Shown here: positions 42,419 through 51,608 of the stretch, piece after piece
Numbering within the stretch: the stretch's first letter is position 1
How the letters are laid out: the number at the start of each line of letters is the position of its first letter
Assembly: GCF_000308755.1 (NCBI RefSeq)
Contig: NZ_BAGF01000040.1
Span: 62,001-126,000 of the forward strand
DNA length: 64,000 nucleotides
Origin: Nocardia pneumoniae NBRC 100136
GTDB taxonomy: Bacteria; Actinomycetota; Actinomycetes; Mycobacteriales; Mycobacteriaceae
Reading direction: 5' to 3'
Position numbers and translations under genes: made by a program
Notes under the pieces: generated by a model
What the model was told of the DNA's origin: nothing
Database searches by the model: none
What the model saw: only the letters and a program-made list of their open reading frames with translations

Positions 42419-44827
42419 TTGCCGCCGAACCCTTCCCCGATCGCCGCGGATGTCGTTGCGACGGTGAGGAATACCGGAGCGCCGCGTTCGTGGACCGCCT
42501 GGGAGATGGCGTTCTGGGATCCGGCGCGTTGGCAACCGCGCGCCCTGCTGGGGCGGTGGCTTGCCTGGGTCGGCGCGTCCCGCACGCGCCGCCGGGTCGT
42601 GTACCTGCTCGCGTTCGTCTTCGTGCTGTTCGTCTTTCCCGGCGTCGTCGGGGCCACCGCGATGGCCATTGCGGATGGCGAGAGCGGCGTCGGCTCCGGC
42701 ATCGACGCGGTGGGCTGGATGAACGTCCGGGACTCGGCCGGGGTCCGGGTGACCGACTACCTCTTCGCGTCCAGCGGTGGCAGCGTGCTGCGTCCGATCG
42801 TGACAATCGTGGTGGTCGTGATCGGCCTGGAGTTCGTCGGATACATCGTGATCACGACCACCGGTGTGTGGGTGATCGGCTTCGTGATCAGCTTCCAATG
42901 GCTCGATCCGTTCGGGCGAGCGCTGACCGGAGTCGCCGACAGCGTCACCGGCCAGATCGCCACGCCGCTGCTGATGACGGTCGCCGCCGCGATCGGGTCG
43001 TTCTTCGTCGGCTGGTTCGTGGTGCGCGGACACCACGCCAAGGCCACCGCGCAGGTGGTCACGATGGTGGGAGTCGCGGTGCTCGGTCCGATCTTCCTCG
43101 CCGAGCCGCTGGCCGACGTGCTGTCCTCACACGGTCTGCTGGCGCAGGGCCGAGATCTGGGGATCTCGGTCGCCGCCGGGCTCAACGGCCATGCGGCGCC
43201 GGACACCGGCCAGCTGATCGCGACGATGCAGGGTGATCTGGCGGACAACTTCGTGCGGAAGCCGGTGCAGGTGTGGAACTTCGGGCATGTGGTCGACGAG
43301 TCGCCGCGCTGCGCCGCCGCTTGGTCGGCCGGGGTGCGGTCGGGTGACGACTCCGGGGTGATGAACGGCCTGCGTGCCTGCGGCGACGCGGCGGCCTACG
43401 CCAAGGCCGACAATCCGAGCTTCGGACAGGTCGGTTCCGGTCTGGTGCTGCTGTTCTGCGCGGCGGTCCTGCTGTGCTTCGGGGTGTATCTCGGTCTGAA
43501 AATCATTTGGGCCGCGCTGGACTCGGTCTACCACGGCTTCATGTCGATCTTCGGATTCGCGGCGGGCGGATTCGTGTACGGGCCCACGCAGACCTTCCTG
43601 GTGCGCAACATCGTGGACAGCTTCGTCGCGGCCGGGCGGATGGCGGCCTACACCATCTTTCTGGGGGTCTACGTCCTGTTCCTGGGCAATCTGTTCCGCG
43701 AAGCGCGCGGACAGGTGATGGTCGTGTTGGTGCTCGGCGCCATCGTCGAGGTGGTGGCCATCCTCCAGTTGAAGCGGCTCAGCGCCGGTATCAGCCGCGG
43801 CAACGACTGGATCGCCAACCGGTTCGCCCTCGCCGTGCAGGGCGCGGGCGGCAAGGGCGGCGGTTCGGGCACCGCCCTCGGGATGGGCCCAGGCGGCACG
43901 TCGCATTCGCTGTCCGGAGCAGGGTTGATCACCGCGCTCGCCGCCGTAAACACCGTCAACAACAGCCCGATCGCCGCATTGCTGCTGGGCAACAAACGCA
44001 ATCCGCTCGACCCGCACGCGCGGCTGCGCAATCGCGCGGAGCTCGGGGGTTGGCGATCGAACGCGTTGATCAACGAACGCGGCTGGAACGTCAACTACAT
44101 GCGGACCCGAGAACAGCTCATGGAGGGGGCCAGGAGTGCCGTCCGCGAGCACAGCGGGCGGCACACGCCACGCAGCGCCGCCGCGGCCATCGACCGCGTC
44201 GTCAATCGCGGTGGCGGGCTGGGTGATCTCGGCAGCGCGCTGATCGATGCCGGATTCACCGATCAGGAGATGATCATCGACGCGATCCGGGCCTACAACT
44301 ATCGCCAGAACTTCGCGCCCAGCGTGTGGGACGGCGACAAGTACATCGGCGAGGCCGCGGCGTCGCTCGCGGTGCTCAAGCTGGGCCGCTCACCCGCCAA
44401 CATGGCCTTGTTCCAGCAGACGGCGCACCGGCTGGCGAACCGCCGCTACATCGACCACGTCGCGGAATCCGAACTCACCCGCGAAGAACGCGACTATCTC
44501 GAGGACTACTTCCGTGCGCCGACCCGGGACAAGATCAGAGGTATCGAGGCGCTCGCGGGAGGAAGCAGGATCACACGGGACGCCGCGGGCAACATCGTGC
44601 AGTCGAACCCGGACTATCCGCTGCCCGCGCAGTTCGAAGGCTGGAGCCAGGAGCGGGGCCAGTTGATGAACCGGTTCATCATGCCCCACCTCGCCGGTCA
44701 GTACCTGGACGCCGCCAACGCCGGCGATCTCCCTCGGGCGTCGGAACTCCTGCACGTCATGGCGAATTCCGAATACTGGACCGGCAATGTGAAGCTGACG
44801 CCCTCGAAGGCGATCCCGCGGTTCTGA
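42419..44827 (+). CDS. Large multipass membrane protein (TrbL/VirB6-like), 802 residues
   Basis: The protein starts at TTG 42419 with GGAAAG upstream. The N-terminal 470 residues contain about seven hydrophobic segments, e.g. VVYLLAFVFVLFVFPGVVGA, then IVTIVVVVIGLEFVGY and LVLLFCAAVLLCFGVYLGL. A Gly-rich linker (GKGGGSGTALGMGPGG) leads to a 300-residue soluble part with Arg-rich helices (MRTREQLMEGARSAVREHSG, AHRLANRRYIDHVAESEL). The layout recalls TrbL/VirB6 channel components of type IV systems, but no other conjugation gene is near. The function is unknown and the resemblance is only of form. Confidence 0.7.
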   Translation: MPPNPSPIAADVVATVRNTGAPRSWTAWEMAFWDPARWQPRALLGRWLAWVGASRTRRRVVYLLAFVFVLFVFPGVVGATAMAIADGESGVGSGIDAVGWMNVRDSAGVRVTDYLFASSGGSVLRPIVTIVVVVIGLEFVGYIVITTTGVWVIGFVISFQWLDPFGRALTGVADSVTGQIATPLLMTVAAAIGSFFVGWFVVRGHHAKATAQVVTMVGVAVLGPIFLAEPLADVLSSHGLLAQGRDLGISVAAGLNGHAAPDTGQLIATMQGDLADNFVRKPVQVWNFGHVVDESPRCAAAWSAGVRSGDDSGVMNGLRACGDAAAYAKADNPSFGQVGSGLVLLFCAAVLLCFGVYLGLKIIWAALDSVYHGFMSIFGFAAGGFVYGPTQTFLVRNIVDSFVAAGRMAAYTIFLGVYVLFLGNLFREARGQVMVVLVLGAIVEVVAILQLKRLSAGISRGNDWIANRFALAVQGAGGKGGGSGTALGMGPGGTSHSLSGAGLITALAAVNTVNNSPIAALLLGNKRNPLDPHARLRNRAELGGWRSNALINERGWNVNYMRTREQLMEGARSAVREHSGRHTPRSAAAAIDRVVNRGGGLGDLGSALIDAGFTDQEMIIDAIRAYNYRQNFAPSVWDGDKYIGEAAASLAVLKLGRSPANMALFQQTAHRLANRRYIDHVAESELTREERDYLEDYFRAPTRDKIRGIEALAGGSRITRDAAGNIVQSNPDYPLPAQFEGWSQERGQLMNRFIMPHLAGQYLDAANAGDLPRASELLHVMANSEYWTGNVKLTPSKAIPRF

Positions 44828-44912
44828 GGTATCCGTGCGACCGGAACACGACCGGGCGACTACCGTGGGCGGTCCACGTTGACGCCGGGACGGACGACAA
44901 GGAGACCGAACG

Positions 44913-45674
44913 TTGGCTGGCACGTTCATCGATTCGGAGTGGCTGCGGACTCTGCGATCCGAGACGGTCGTGCGTCACCGCCTGCTGTGCTTCCCACCCG
45001 GCGGCGGACCGGCCACGGCGTACCGGAATCTGGCCCTGCGATTCGGTGCGGGCGTCGCGGTGCACGCCGTGCAGTACCCGGGACGGCAGGACCGGTTGGG
45101 CGAGGAGCCGATCACCGAACTCGGCGTGCTGGCCGACCGGATCGCCGCGGAAGTGCTGGCGCAGGGAGGGATCGACCGGCTGTCGTTGTTCGGGCACAGT
45201 ATGGGCGCGACCGTGGCGTTCGAGACCGCGCGCAGGCTCGAACGCGGCGGGCAGCCGATCGCCACGCTGTTCGTCTCCGGACGTCCGGCGCCGACGTTCG
45301 AGGAGACACAGCGACTGCATCTGGCCTCCGACGACGAACTCATCGGCGACCTGATCCGGTTGGCCGCCGATCCCGCGCCCCTCGAGCTGTTGCGCGCGGA
45401 ACCGAGTATCGCCGAACTCGTCCTGCCCGCGGTCCGTGCCGACTATCAGGCGGTGGAGACCTATCGCTATCAGCCGGGCGATCCGCTGCGCGCCGATATC
45501 GCGGCGCTGGTCAGCACGGAGGACCCGACGATGCGGCCCGAGCAGGCCGACGAATGGCGGGCGCACACCAGCGGTGGCTTCGATCGGGCGACATTTCCCG
45601 GCGGGCATTTCTATCTCGACGAGCACACCGCGCAGGTCGCCGACTTCGTCGCGCGCCGTCTCGCGTCCGCCTGA
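44913..45674 (+). CDS. Type II thioesterase (alpha/beta-hydrolase)
   Basis: This protein of 253 residues starts at TTG 44913, with AAGGAG eight bases upstream. The signature LLCFPPGGGPATAYRNLA, then YPGRQDRLGE, and the nucleophile motif LFGHSMGA are standard for type II thioesterases that unblock NRPS/PKS carrier proteins. The catalytic His is in GGHFYLDEH. No NRPS or PKS gene is in the window, so it is an orphan that may serve a distant cluster or mycolic/lipid assembly. Confidence 0.88.
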   Translation: MAGTFIDSEWLRTLRSETVVRHRLLCFPPGGGPATAYRNLALRFGAGVAVHAVQYPGRQDRLGEEPITELGVLADRIAAEVLAQGGIDRLSLFGHSMGATVAFETARRLERGGQPIATLFVSGRPAPTFEETQRLHLASDDELIGDLIRLAADPAPLELLRAEPSIAELVLPAVRADYQAVETYRYQPGDPLRADIAALVSTEDPTMRPEQADEWRAHTSGGFDRATFPGGHFYLDEHTAQVADFVARRLASA

Positions 45675-45692
45675 CCGAGCGCCGGAACGTTC

Positions 45693-46070
45693 TCAGTGCG
45701 GAGCGTTCAGCCCCCACCGCTGCCGCCGGATCGATGCGTAACCGATCCAGGAGGCCGCGACCAGCGCGGCGGCGAGCAACCGCACCAGCCCTAGCGCGTC
45801 CTCGGGATAGAGCACGCCTGTGATGTAGTGGTCGATGAATCCGCTCGACGGCAGCCGTACCCGGCCCGCGCGCTCGCGCGCCCAGTTCTCCATCTGCGTC
45901 AGCGGGCATTCCAGGCCGAAGACGATCGTGCTGAATCCCCATCCGGCCGTGACGAGGTGCAGCCAGATCGTGCGCGGGAAGCGCCACGCGAGGAATCCGC
46001 CGACCACCACGTAGGCCACGAAGGCGAAATGCGCGGTGGCCGTGGCGTCGGCCAGCAGCCGGTACAGCAC
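45693..46070 (-). CDS. DUF2784 small membrane protein
   Basis: This 125-residue membrane protein has about three to four hydrophobic helices. The DUF2784 pattern is visible in ATAHFAFVAYVVVGGFLAWR, the conserved ECPLTQMENW and YPEDALGLVR. Start is the GTG at 46070. The gene is widespread and of unknown function. Confidence 0.85.
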   Translation of the reverse strand: MLYRLLADATATAHFAFVAYVVVGGFLAWRFPRTIWLHLVTAGWGFSTIVFGLECPLTQMENWARERAGRVRLPSSGFIDHYITGVLYPEDALGLVRLLAAALVAASWIGYASIRRQRWGLNAPH

Positions 46071-46112
46071 CCCTCCAGGGTATCCCGCGGGAACTCCACG
46101 GGCCCCGACTTT

Positions 46113-47543
46113 TTACCAGGGCGAGGGCTGGTAGTCCTTGAGGAAGCAGCCGTACAGGTCGGTGCCGTTCTCGCCCTGCACGATCGGGTCGTACACCCGC
46201 GCCGCGCCGTCGACCAGGTCCAGTGGCGCGTGGAAACCCTCCTCGGCGAGGCGGAGCTTCGTGTAGTGCGGGCGTTCGTCGGTGATCCAGCCGGTGTCGA
46301 CGGCGGTCATCAGGATGCCGTCGTTCTCGAACATCTCCCGGGCGCTGGTGCGGGTCAACATGTTCAGCGCGGCCTTGGCCATATTGGTGTGCGGATGCCC
46401 CGGCCCTTTGTAGGCGCGGGAGAACTGCCCCTCCATGGCCGACACGTTGACGACGTACTTGCGTCGCGCCGCGGCGGCGGCCATCGCCGGGCGCAGCCGG
46501 GAGACCAGGATGAACGGCGCGACCGAGTTGCACAGCTGCACTTCGAGCAGTTCGGTGGGATCCACCTCGGCGACGGTCTGCACCCAGCTGTTGGTGTGCG
46601 CGAGATCCGGCACCAGGCCACCCGCGTCGATCGCCACGCCGCGCGAAATGCGTTCCGGGGTAGCGGATCCGGCGACCAGTGCCAGTTCGGCGACATCGGC
46701 GGCGGACAACGCCGGAGTCAGCGAGGCGGTCAAGGCGGTCGGGTGGGCCTGCATGGTCTTGCCGAAACTCACCACGTCCGGCAGCGCGCCCGCGGGCAGC
46801 GGTCCGGACTCGGCTTCGACCAGCGCGCTGTAGGCGCCGGGGGAGCGGCGCACGGTTTGCGCCGCGTTGTTGATCAGGATGTCCAACGGCCCCTGTGCGG
46901 CGACATCGTCGGCCAGGGCGACCACCTGGGCCGGGTCGCGCAGGTCGATGCCGACGATGCGCAGGCGGTGCAGCCAGTCGGCGCTGTCGTCCATCGCGGT
47001 GAAACGCCGGATGGCGTCGTTCGGGAAACGGGTGGTGATGGTGGTGTGCGCGCCGTCGCGCAGCAGTCGCAGCGCGATGTACATGCCGATCTTGGCCCGG
47101 CCGCCGGTGAGCAGCGCGCGGCGCCCGGTGAGATCTGTGCGGGCGTCCCGCTTGGCGTGGCTGCTCGCCGCGCAGTCGGGGCACAGCTGGTGGTAGAACG
47201 CGTCGACCCGGGTGTAGCGCTGCTTACAGATGTAGCAGGGGCGCGGACGGATCAGCGTGCCCGCGCTGGCGCCGCTCGCGGTCGAGCTGATCGGGATGCC
47301 CGCGGTCTCGTCATCGATCCGGTTCGGCGATCCGGTCGCGGTGGCCGCGACCACCGCCCGGTCGGCCGCCGACACCGCCTCGCGCGCCGCGGACCTGCGC
47401 CGTTGCTTGAGCTTCTTGAACATGTGCCCGACCGCGCGCTGCACCGCCACCGAGTCGGGATGATCCTTGTCCAGCGTTGCGGCCTGCTCCAGGACCCGCA
47501 GGCAGGTCGCGAGGTCGTCGGGATCGATCATGCTTTCGGCCAT
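46113..47543 (-). CDS. SDR-fold protein with N-terminal zinc-ribbon and atypical active site
   Basis: This protein has about 476 residues from ATG 47543. The N-terminal 90 residues are helical. A zinc-ribbon follows (CYICKQRYTR, then YHQLCPDCAAS), and the NAD(P)-binding SDR core has RRALLTGGRAKIGMYIALRLL and ILINNAAQT. The catalytic serine region reads VVNVSAMEGQFSRAYKG, but where classical SDRs have YxxxK there is TNMAK. The Tyr is replaced by Thr, while the Lys is kept. It may be a non-classical oxidoreductase or a binding protein. Starts at 47558 (in frame) or 47531 are alternatives. Confidence 0.78.
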   Translation of the reverse strand: MAESMIDPDDLATCLRVLEQAATLDKDHPDSVAVQRAVGHMFKKLKQRRRSAAREAVSAADRAVVAATATGSPNRIDDETAGIPISSTASGASAGTLIRPRPCYICKQRYTRVDAFYHQLCPDCAASSHAKRDARTDLTGRRALLTGGRAKIGMYIALRLLRDGAHTTITTRFPNDAIRRFTAMDDSADWLHRLRIVGIDLRDPAQVVALADDVAAQGPLDILINNAAQTVRRSPGAYSALVEAESGPLPAGALPDVVSFGKTMQAHPTALTASLTPALSAADVAELALVAGSATPERISRGVAIDAGGLVPDLAHTNSWVQTVAEVDPTELLEVQLCNSVAPFILVSRLRPAMAAAAARRKYVVNVSAMEGQFSRAYKGPGHPHTNMAKAALNMLTRTSAREMFENDGILMTAVDTGWITDERPHYTKLRLAEEGFHAPLDLVDGAARVYDPIVQGENGTDLYGCFLKDYQPSPW

Positions 47544-47628
47544 CGCGGCGGGAGACATCCTTCGTGAGCTGGGCAAGCGACCGGCCCATTGTCGCAAACC
47601 CGCCCGCGGGGTAGCCCTCCGGTTGCGG

Positions 47629-48564
47629 TCAGCCGCTGCGCCGGGGGCGGATCGCGGCGCGGTCGGCGCGCAAGTCGTCGACGAAGTTGGCGATCGCCTC
47701 GGCGACCAGCAGCGGTTCGGTCACCGGCAGCCAATGATCAGCCGGGACGGCGCAGCGCCACAGCTTGTCGACCCAGCGCGCGGAGGCGTCGTAGACCGCG
47801 GCCGGGACGAACGGATCGGTGGTGTCCACCAGCAGCTGCACCGGAACGGCGGTGCGCCGCACCCGCGGCTCGCTCACGTGATGCAGCAGGTTGACCTGCG
47901 CGATCCGCGCACCGGCGACCAGATCCGCAGGCCACGTGCGCGCCAGGCGTGCCGGCACCGGCGCGATGCCGCCGAGCCGCCCCGCCAGCAGGCCGCGCAC
48001 GCGCGGCGGGTAGAGCCTTCGGGCGATCGCGGCGGGCGCGAGCGCCCAGCGCGCCCCGCGCAACCACCAGCCCAGGTCGCCGAGCTCCCGGTGGGCACGC
48101 GGCGCCAGCGCGCGCAGCCACAAGCCGAGGTGGTCGAGATTCGGGCCGGAGATCGCGGTGAACGACGCGACGCGGGTGTTGGCCCGTTCGTCGCAGACCG
48201 CCTCCCACAGCTGCACCGCGCCCCAGCCGTGGCCGCAGACGTGCACGGGCCGACGCGGGCTGGCGGCATCGATCACCGCGAAGAAATCCTCCGCCAGCCG
48301 GTCGAGGCGATAGTCCGAGAGCGGTCCGCGGGCGCTCGAACGGCCGTGTCCGCGAACGTCGTAGCCGATCACGCGGAAACCGTCGGCCAGCAGCGCCGCC
48401 ACCGTGGCCCAGACGCGATGGGTGTCGGTGAGACCGTGCACCAGTACCAGGGGTTCGGCGGCCGGATCGCCCCATTCGAAGACGGCCAGATCGGCGCCGT
48501 CCCGGGTGACCGTCCAGACGCGGTCGGGGCGGGGAGTTTCGGTGGTGTCGAGCGGTTCGGTCAT
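47629..48564 (-). CDS. EphD-like alpha/beta-hydrolase with Gly at the nucleophile position
   Basis: This protein has 311 residues from ATG 48564. It resembles the N-terminal hydrolase half of M. tuberculosis EphD, with the segments PLVLVHGLTDTHRVWATVA, YDVRGHGRSSA and FTAISGPNLDHLGLWLR. Epoxide hydrolases of this type have GHDWG with a catalytic Asp. Here the motif is CGHGWGAVQLWE, so the nucleophile position is Gly (GGC for GAC, one base). The His-containing C-terminal part (PADHWLPVTEP) is kept. It lies beside a SDR-fold gene, as the two halves are fused in EphD. Activity is doubtful without a nucleophile. Confidence 0.8.
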   Translation of the reverse strand: MTEPLDTTETPRPDRVWTVTRDGADLAVFEWGDPAAEPLVLVHGLTDTHRVWATVAALLADGFRVIGYDVRGHGRSSARGPLSDYRLDRLAEDFFAVIDAASPRRPVHVCGHGWGAVQLWEAVCDERANTRVASFTAISGPNLDHLGLWLRALAPRAHRELGDLGWWLRGARWALAPAAIARRLYPPRVRGLLAGRLGGIAPVPARLARTWPADLVAGARIAQVNLLHHVSEPRVRRTAVPVQLLVDTTDPFVPAAVYDASARWVDKLWRCAVPADHWLPVTEPLLVAEAIANFVDDLRADRAAIRPRRSG

Positions 48565-48890
48565 GTTCTGCCTCGTTCGTGCCGATGCGGAGGGCACGTC
48601 GCCGTCGTGCACCACGTCAGTAATGCCATAGGCAGAGTACGAACAAACGCCCGGGTAGGGGAGACGTGCGACACCGAATATGGCGCAGCTCACGGGGATA
48701 CAGCCGCTCTCGGCAAGGGGCCGATCTGCCGCGCTCGGATGGTTCGGGCCGCCGAGGGTCGGCTTCTCGGGGTCGTCCGCGCCACGAACCGAACCCAGGA
48801 ACGCCCGCTTGTTGACAACTCGCCAATAGTCCGGAAATCTGAGGGCGGAACCGGCGACGGGGCCGGACCGGAGCGAGTGAGGATCGGGCG
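48565..48890. other. Promoter region between the divergent hydrolase and acyl-CoA dehydrogenase genes
   Basis: This 326-base region has no convincing gene. TTGACA at 48812-48817 is a perfect -35 element on the plus strand, and the nine-base palindrome GTTGACAAC (48811-48819) surrounds it, possibly a repressor site. A good -10 at the right distance (around AAATCT) is not obvious. Confidence 0.4.
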
Positions 48891-50036
48891 ATGGCGCGCG
48901 CGGCGTGGAGCGACGACGAGGTCGAGGCGGTACGAGACCTGGCGAGAACCTTCTTCGAGAAGGAGGTGGTCCCGCACGAGGAGAAATTCGTCGCCCAGGG
49001 GCATCCCGACCGCGCGCTGTACAACCGGGCGGGCGAACTCGGGCTCCTGTGCCCGGCGATTCCGGTCGAGTACGGCGGTGGCGGCGGCACGTTCGCCCAC
49101 GAGGCCGCGATCATCGAGGAGCAGGCGCGCGCGGGTGACGGCTCGATGGGCATTCCCGTGCACAGCTCGATCATCGCGCCCTACCTCAACGAGTTCGGCT
49201 CCGAGGAACTCAAGCGGCGTGTGCTGCCCAAGGCCGCCAGCGGCGACATGGTGCTCGCCATCGGCATGACCGAGCCGAGCACCGGATCGGACCTGCAGAA
49301 CATCAAGACCCGCGCGGTGCGCGACGGCGACGAGTACGTGATCACCGGCTCGAAGATCTTCATCACCAACGGCTGGCTCTGCGACGGCATCGTCATCGCC
49401 GCCAAGACCGACCCGACCAAGGGCGCGGCGGGGGTCTCGCTGATCTTCGCCGAGGTCGCCGACGACACCCCTGGCTTCACCCGAGGACGCATCCTGAACA
49501 AGATCGGCGGCAAGGCCCAGGACACCGCCGAGCTGTTCTTCGACGGCCTGCGGGTGCCCGCGGCCAACCTGCTCGGCGGAGCCGAGGGCCAGGGCTTCTA
49601 TCAGATGATGCGGCTGCTCGCGCAGGAGCGCCTGGTCACCGCGATCATCGCGGTCGCCATGATGGAGAAGGCCGTGCGGCTCACCCTCGACTACACCAAG
49701 GGCCGCGAGGCGTTCGGCAAACCGCTGTTCGCGATGCAGAACACCAAGTTCGAACTCGCCGAGTGCGCGACCATCGCCACGGTCTCCCGCACCTTCCTGG
49801 ACGATTGCATCAGCAAGCACCTGCGCGGCGAGCTGGACGTTCCCACCGCTGCCATGTCGAAGTACTGGTTGACCGATCAGCTCGGTATCGTGGTTGACCG
49901 CTGCCTGCAACTGTTCGGCGGCTACGGCTACATGACGGAGTATCCGATTTCGCAGCTCTACACCGGCGCCCGCGTCCTGCGCATCCTCGCGGGCAGCAAC
50001 GAGGTGATGAAGGATCTCATTGCGCGGTCTCTCTGA
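48891..50036 (+). CDS. Acyl-CoA dehydrogenase
   Basis: This 381-residue FAD enzyme oxidises acyl-CoA to enoyl-CoA. Family motifs are YGGGGGTFAHEAAII, then GMTEPSTGSDLQNIKTRA (flavin/substrate loop), ITGSKIFITNG and the C-terminal FGGYGYMTEYPISQLY and ILAGSNEVMKDLI, which holds the usual catalytic Glu. Start ATG 48891 has GAGGA upstream. The stop overlaps the following TetR gene by 17 bases. A long-chain or branched substrate cannot be told apart by eye. Confidence 0.94.
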   Translation: MARAAWSDDEVEAVRDLARTFFEKEVVPHEEKFVAQGHPDRALYNRAGELGLLCPAIPVEYGGGGGTFAHEAAIIEEQARAGDGSMGIPVHSSIIAPYLNEFGSEELKRRVLPKAASGDMVLAIGMTEPSTGSDLQNIKTRAVRDGDEYVITGSKIFITNGWLCDGIVIAAKTDPTKGAAGVSLIFAEVADDTPGFTRGRILNKIGGKAQDTAELFFDGLRVPAANLLGGAEGQGFYQMMRLLAQERLVTAIIAVAMMEKAVRLTLDYTKGREAFGKPLFAMQNTKFELAECATIATVSRTFLDDCISKHLRGELDVPTAAMSKYWLTDQLGIVVDRCLQLFGGYGYMTEYPISQLYTGARVLRILAGSNEVMKDLIARSL

Positions 50037-50682
50037 AACCAGCAACGCCACGGCCGACGACGGCGCCGACTCGCCGCTCCCGCGCCGCCGCAGGCTCGAA
50101 CCCGACGAGCGGCGTGCGCAGATTCTCGCCTGTGCGATCGACATGTTCGGTGAGCGGCCGTACGCGGCCGTGTCCACCGCCGAGTTGGCGCAGCGGGCGG
50201 GCGTGGCCCGCGGCCTGATCAACCACTATTTCGGCAACAAGCGCGACCTCTATCTGGCGGTGGTGCGGCGCATGGTGACGCTGCCCAAGCTCGACAACAT
50301 GGTCGTGCCCACCGGCAGCGCGCGCGAACGCGTGGACGCCAGCGTGCATTGGCTGCTGGACACCATCGCCGAGCACGGCAGCACTTGGGTGAAGGTGACC
50401 AGCCACGAGGGCGTCGGCGACGACCCGGAGGTGCAGCAGATCCTGGACGCCGCCGACGACGCGGCGGCCGAACGTCTGCTGCTGATGGTGGGGCTCGCGG
50501 ATTCGGCACACGGTGCCGAATTGCGCGCGATGGTCCGCGCCTACGGCGGCCTGGTGAAGGTCGCGGGCCGGGAATGGATCACCCGGGGCACACTCACCCG
50601 CGAGCAGGTGCACGAGCTGCTGTCCGACATGTTGCTGACGCTGGTGACCGAGTCGCTGCCGAAGGTGCACCGCAGGCAGTGA
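50020..50682 (+). CDS. TetR-family regulator, coupled to acyl-CoA dehydrogenase
   Basis: This 220-residue TetR protein starts at TTG 50020 with AAGGA upstream inside the dehydrogenase gene. The helix-turn-helix is ERRAQILACAIDMFG, then STAELAQRAGVARGLINHYF. Because it is translated from the same transcript as the dehydrogenase, autoregulation of the pair is likely, perhaps through the palindrome GTTGACAAC at 48811-48819. Confidence 0.9.
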   Translation: MRGLSETSNATADDGADSPLPRRRRLEPDERRAQILACAIDMFGERPYAAVSTAELAQRAGVARGLINHYFGNKRDLYLAVVRRMVTLPKLDNMVVPTGSARERVDASVHWLLDTIAEHGSTWVKVTSHEGVGDDPEVQQILDAADDAAAERLLLMVGLADSAHGAELRAMVRAYGGLVKVAGREWITRGTLTREQVHELLSDMLLTLVTESLPKVHRRQ

Positions 50683-50840
50683 GCCGGTCACCATAGGGTT
50701 TGTTATTACGGCTCGATCACGGATATTGCATACTTCGGATCAACATTTGGCGTTGCGCACCCTATTCTGTGTCGGTATATCGGGGCGGGTCCGGACAGTC
50801 CGAGGTTCCTGCGCGGTGTGTGGTGTGGAGAGGGACCTGG

Positions 50841-51599
50841 ATGACACGAGCGGAACGGCGTGAGACGGATCGCTGGCCTGCGGTACAGCCGGAGGAGCGC
50901 TGGTCGGAGCCGGAGCCCGACCGCCGCTGGCCGGAGGAGGAGGACGAACGCTGGCCGGAGCAGCCGCCGAGCCGCCGCCGCACCGGACGGCTGCGGGTGG
51001 AGATACCGCCCATCGTCAATCCGTACGCGATCATCGCGCTGGTCGCCGCGTTGCTCGGGCTGTTCCCGGTCGCCATCGTGTTCGGGTTCATCGCCTTCAG
51101 TCATCCCCGCGGACGCGTCATGGCGATGTTCGCGCTGCTGCTCGGCGTCGCGGAGATCACCGCGGTGGCCGGATTCGTGCTGCTGTCGAGTAACTGGCTA
51201 CCGGATGTGATGAACCGCACGTCCGCCGTCGGGCCGACGCCCGTCGCCTCGACGCCCACGGCCGTCGAGCGTCCCGTGGCGACGACCACACCCGCCGCGC
51301 CGAGCCCGGCCCTCACCACGCCGCCGAGCACCGCCCAGGGACCCGTTACGAAGGGCTCCGTGTGCACCGAGGCCCAACTCGGCCAGATCGGCACCGGCGC
51401 CGACGGCAGCACGCTGATCTGCCTCACCACCGCGGGCGGCTATCACTGGTCCGGCCCGCACGTCGTGGCGACCGCTGTCCAACAGGCCGGATCCAAGTGC
51501 GACGCGTCGGGGGCGAAGACCGGCCGCACCGCGGACGGCCGCGCCTTGGTGTGCGAGGTCAGCGGCCGCAGCGGCACCTGGGTGCTGTGGACCGAATAG
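50841..51599 (+). CDS. Membrane protein with DUF4190-like helices and an extracytoplasmic domain
   Basis: This protein of 252 residues starts at ATG 50841 after GGAGAGGG. The N-terminal 60 residues are Arg/Glu/Trp-rich and cytoplasmic (repeats like ERWSEPEPDRRWPEE). Two membrane helices (NPYAIIALVAALLGLFPVAI and GRVMAMFALLLGVAEITAVA) follow, as in DUF4190 proteins. Then comes a Pro/Thr/Ala-rich stalk and a C-terminal domain with four Cys that may form disulfides (SVCTEAQLG...LICLTT, KCDASG...LVCEVSG). No enzymatic motif is visible. Confidence 0.8.
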   Translation: MTRAERRETDRWPAVQPEERWSEPEPDRRWPEEEDERWPEQPPSRRRTGRLRVEIPPIVNPYAIIALVAALLGLFPVAIVFGFIAFSHPRGRVMAMFALLLGVAEITAVAGFVLLSSNWLPDVMNRTSAVGPTPVASTPTAVERPVATTTPAAPSPALTTPPSTAQGPVTKGSVCTEAQLGQIGTGADGSTLICLTTAGGYHWSGPHVVATAVQQAGSKCDASGAKTGRTADGRALVCEVSGRSGTWVLWTE

Positions 51600-51608
51600 C
51601 GGCCGCGG

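Noticed and set aside
42419..44827. Integrated plasmid or conjugative element inferred from the TrbL-like protein
   Set aside because: There is no relaxase, ATPase, coupling protein, integrase or att site nearby, so one similar-looking membrane protein is not enough.
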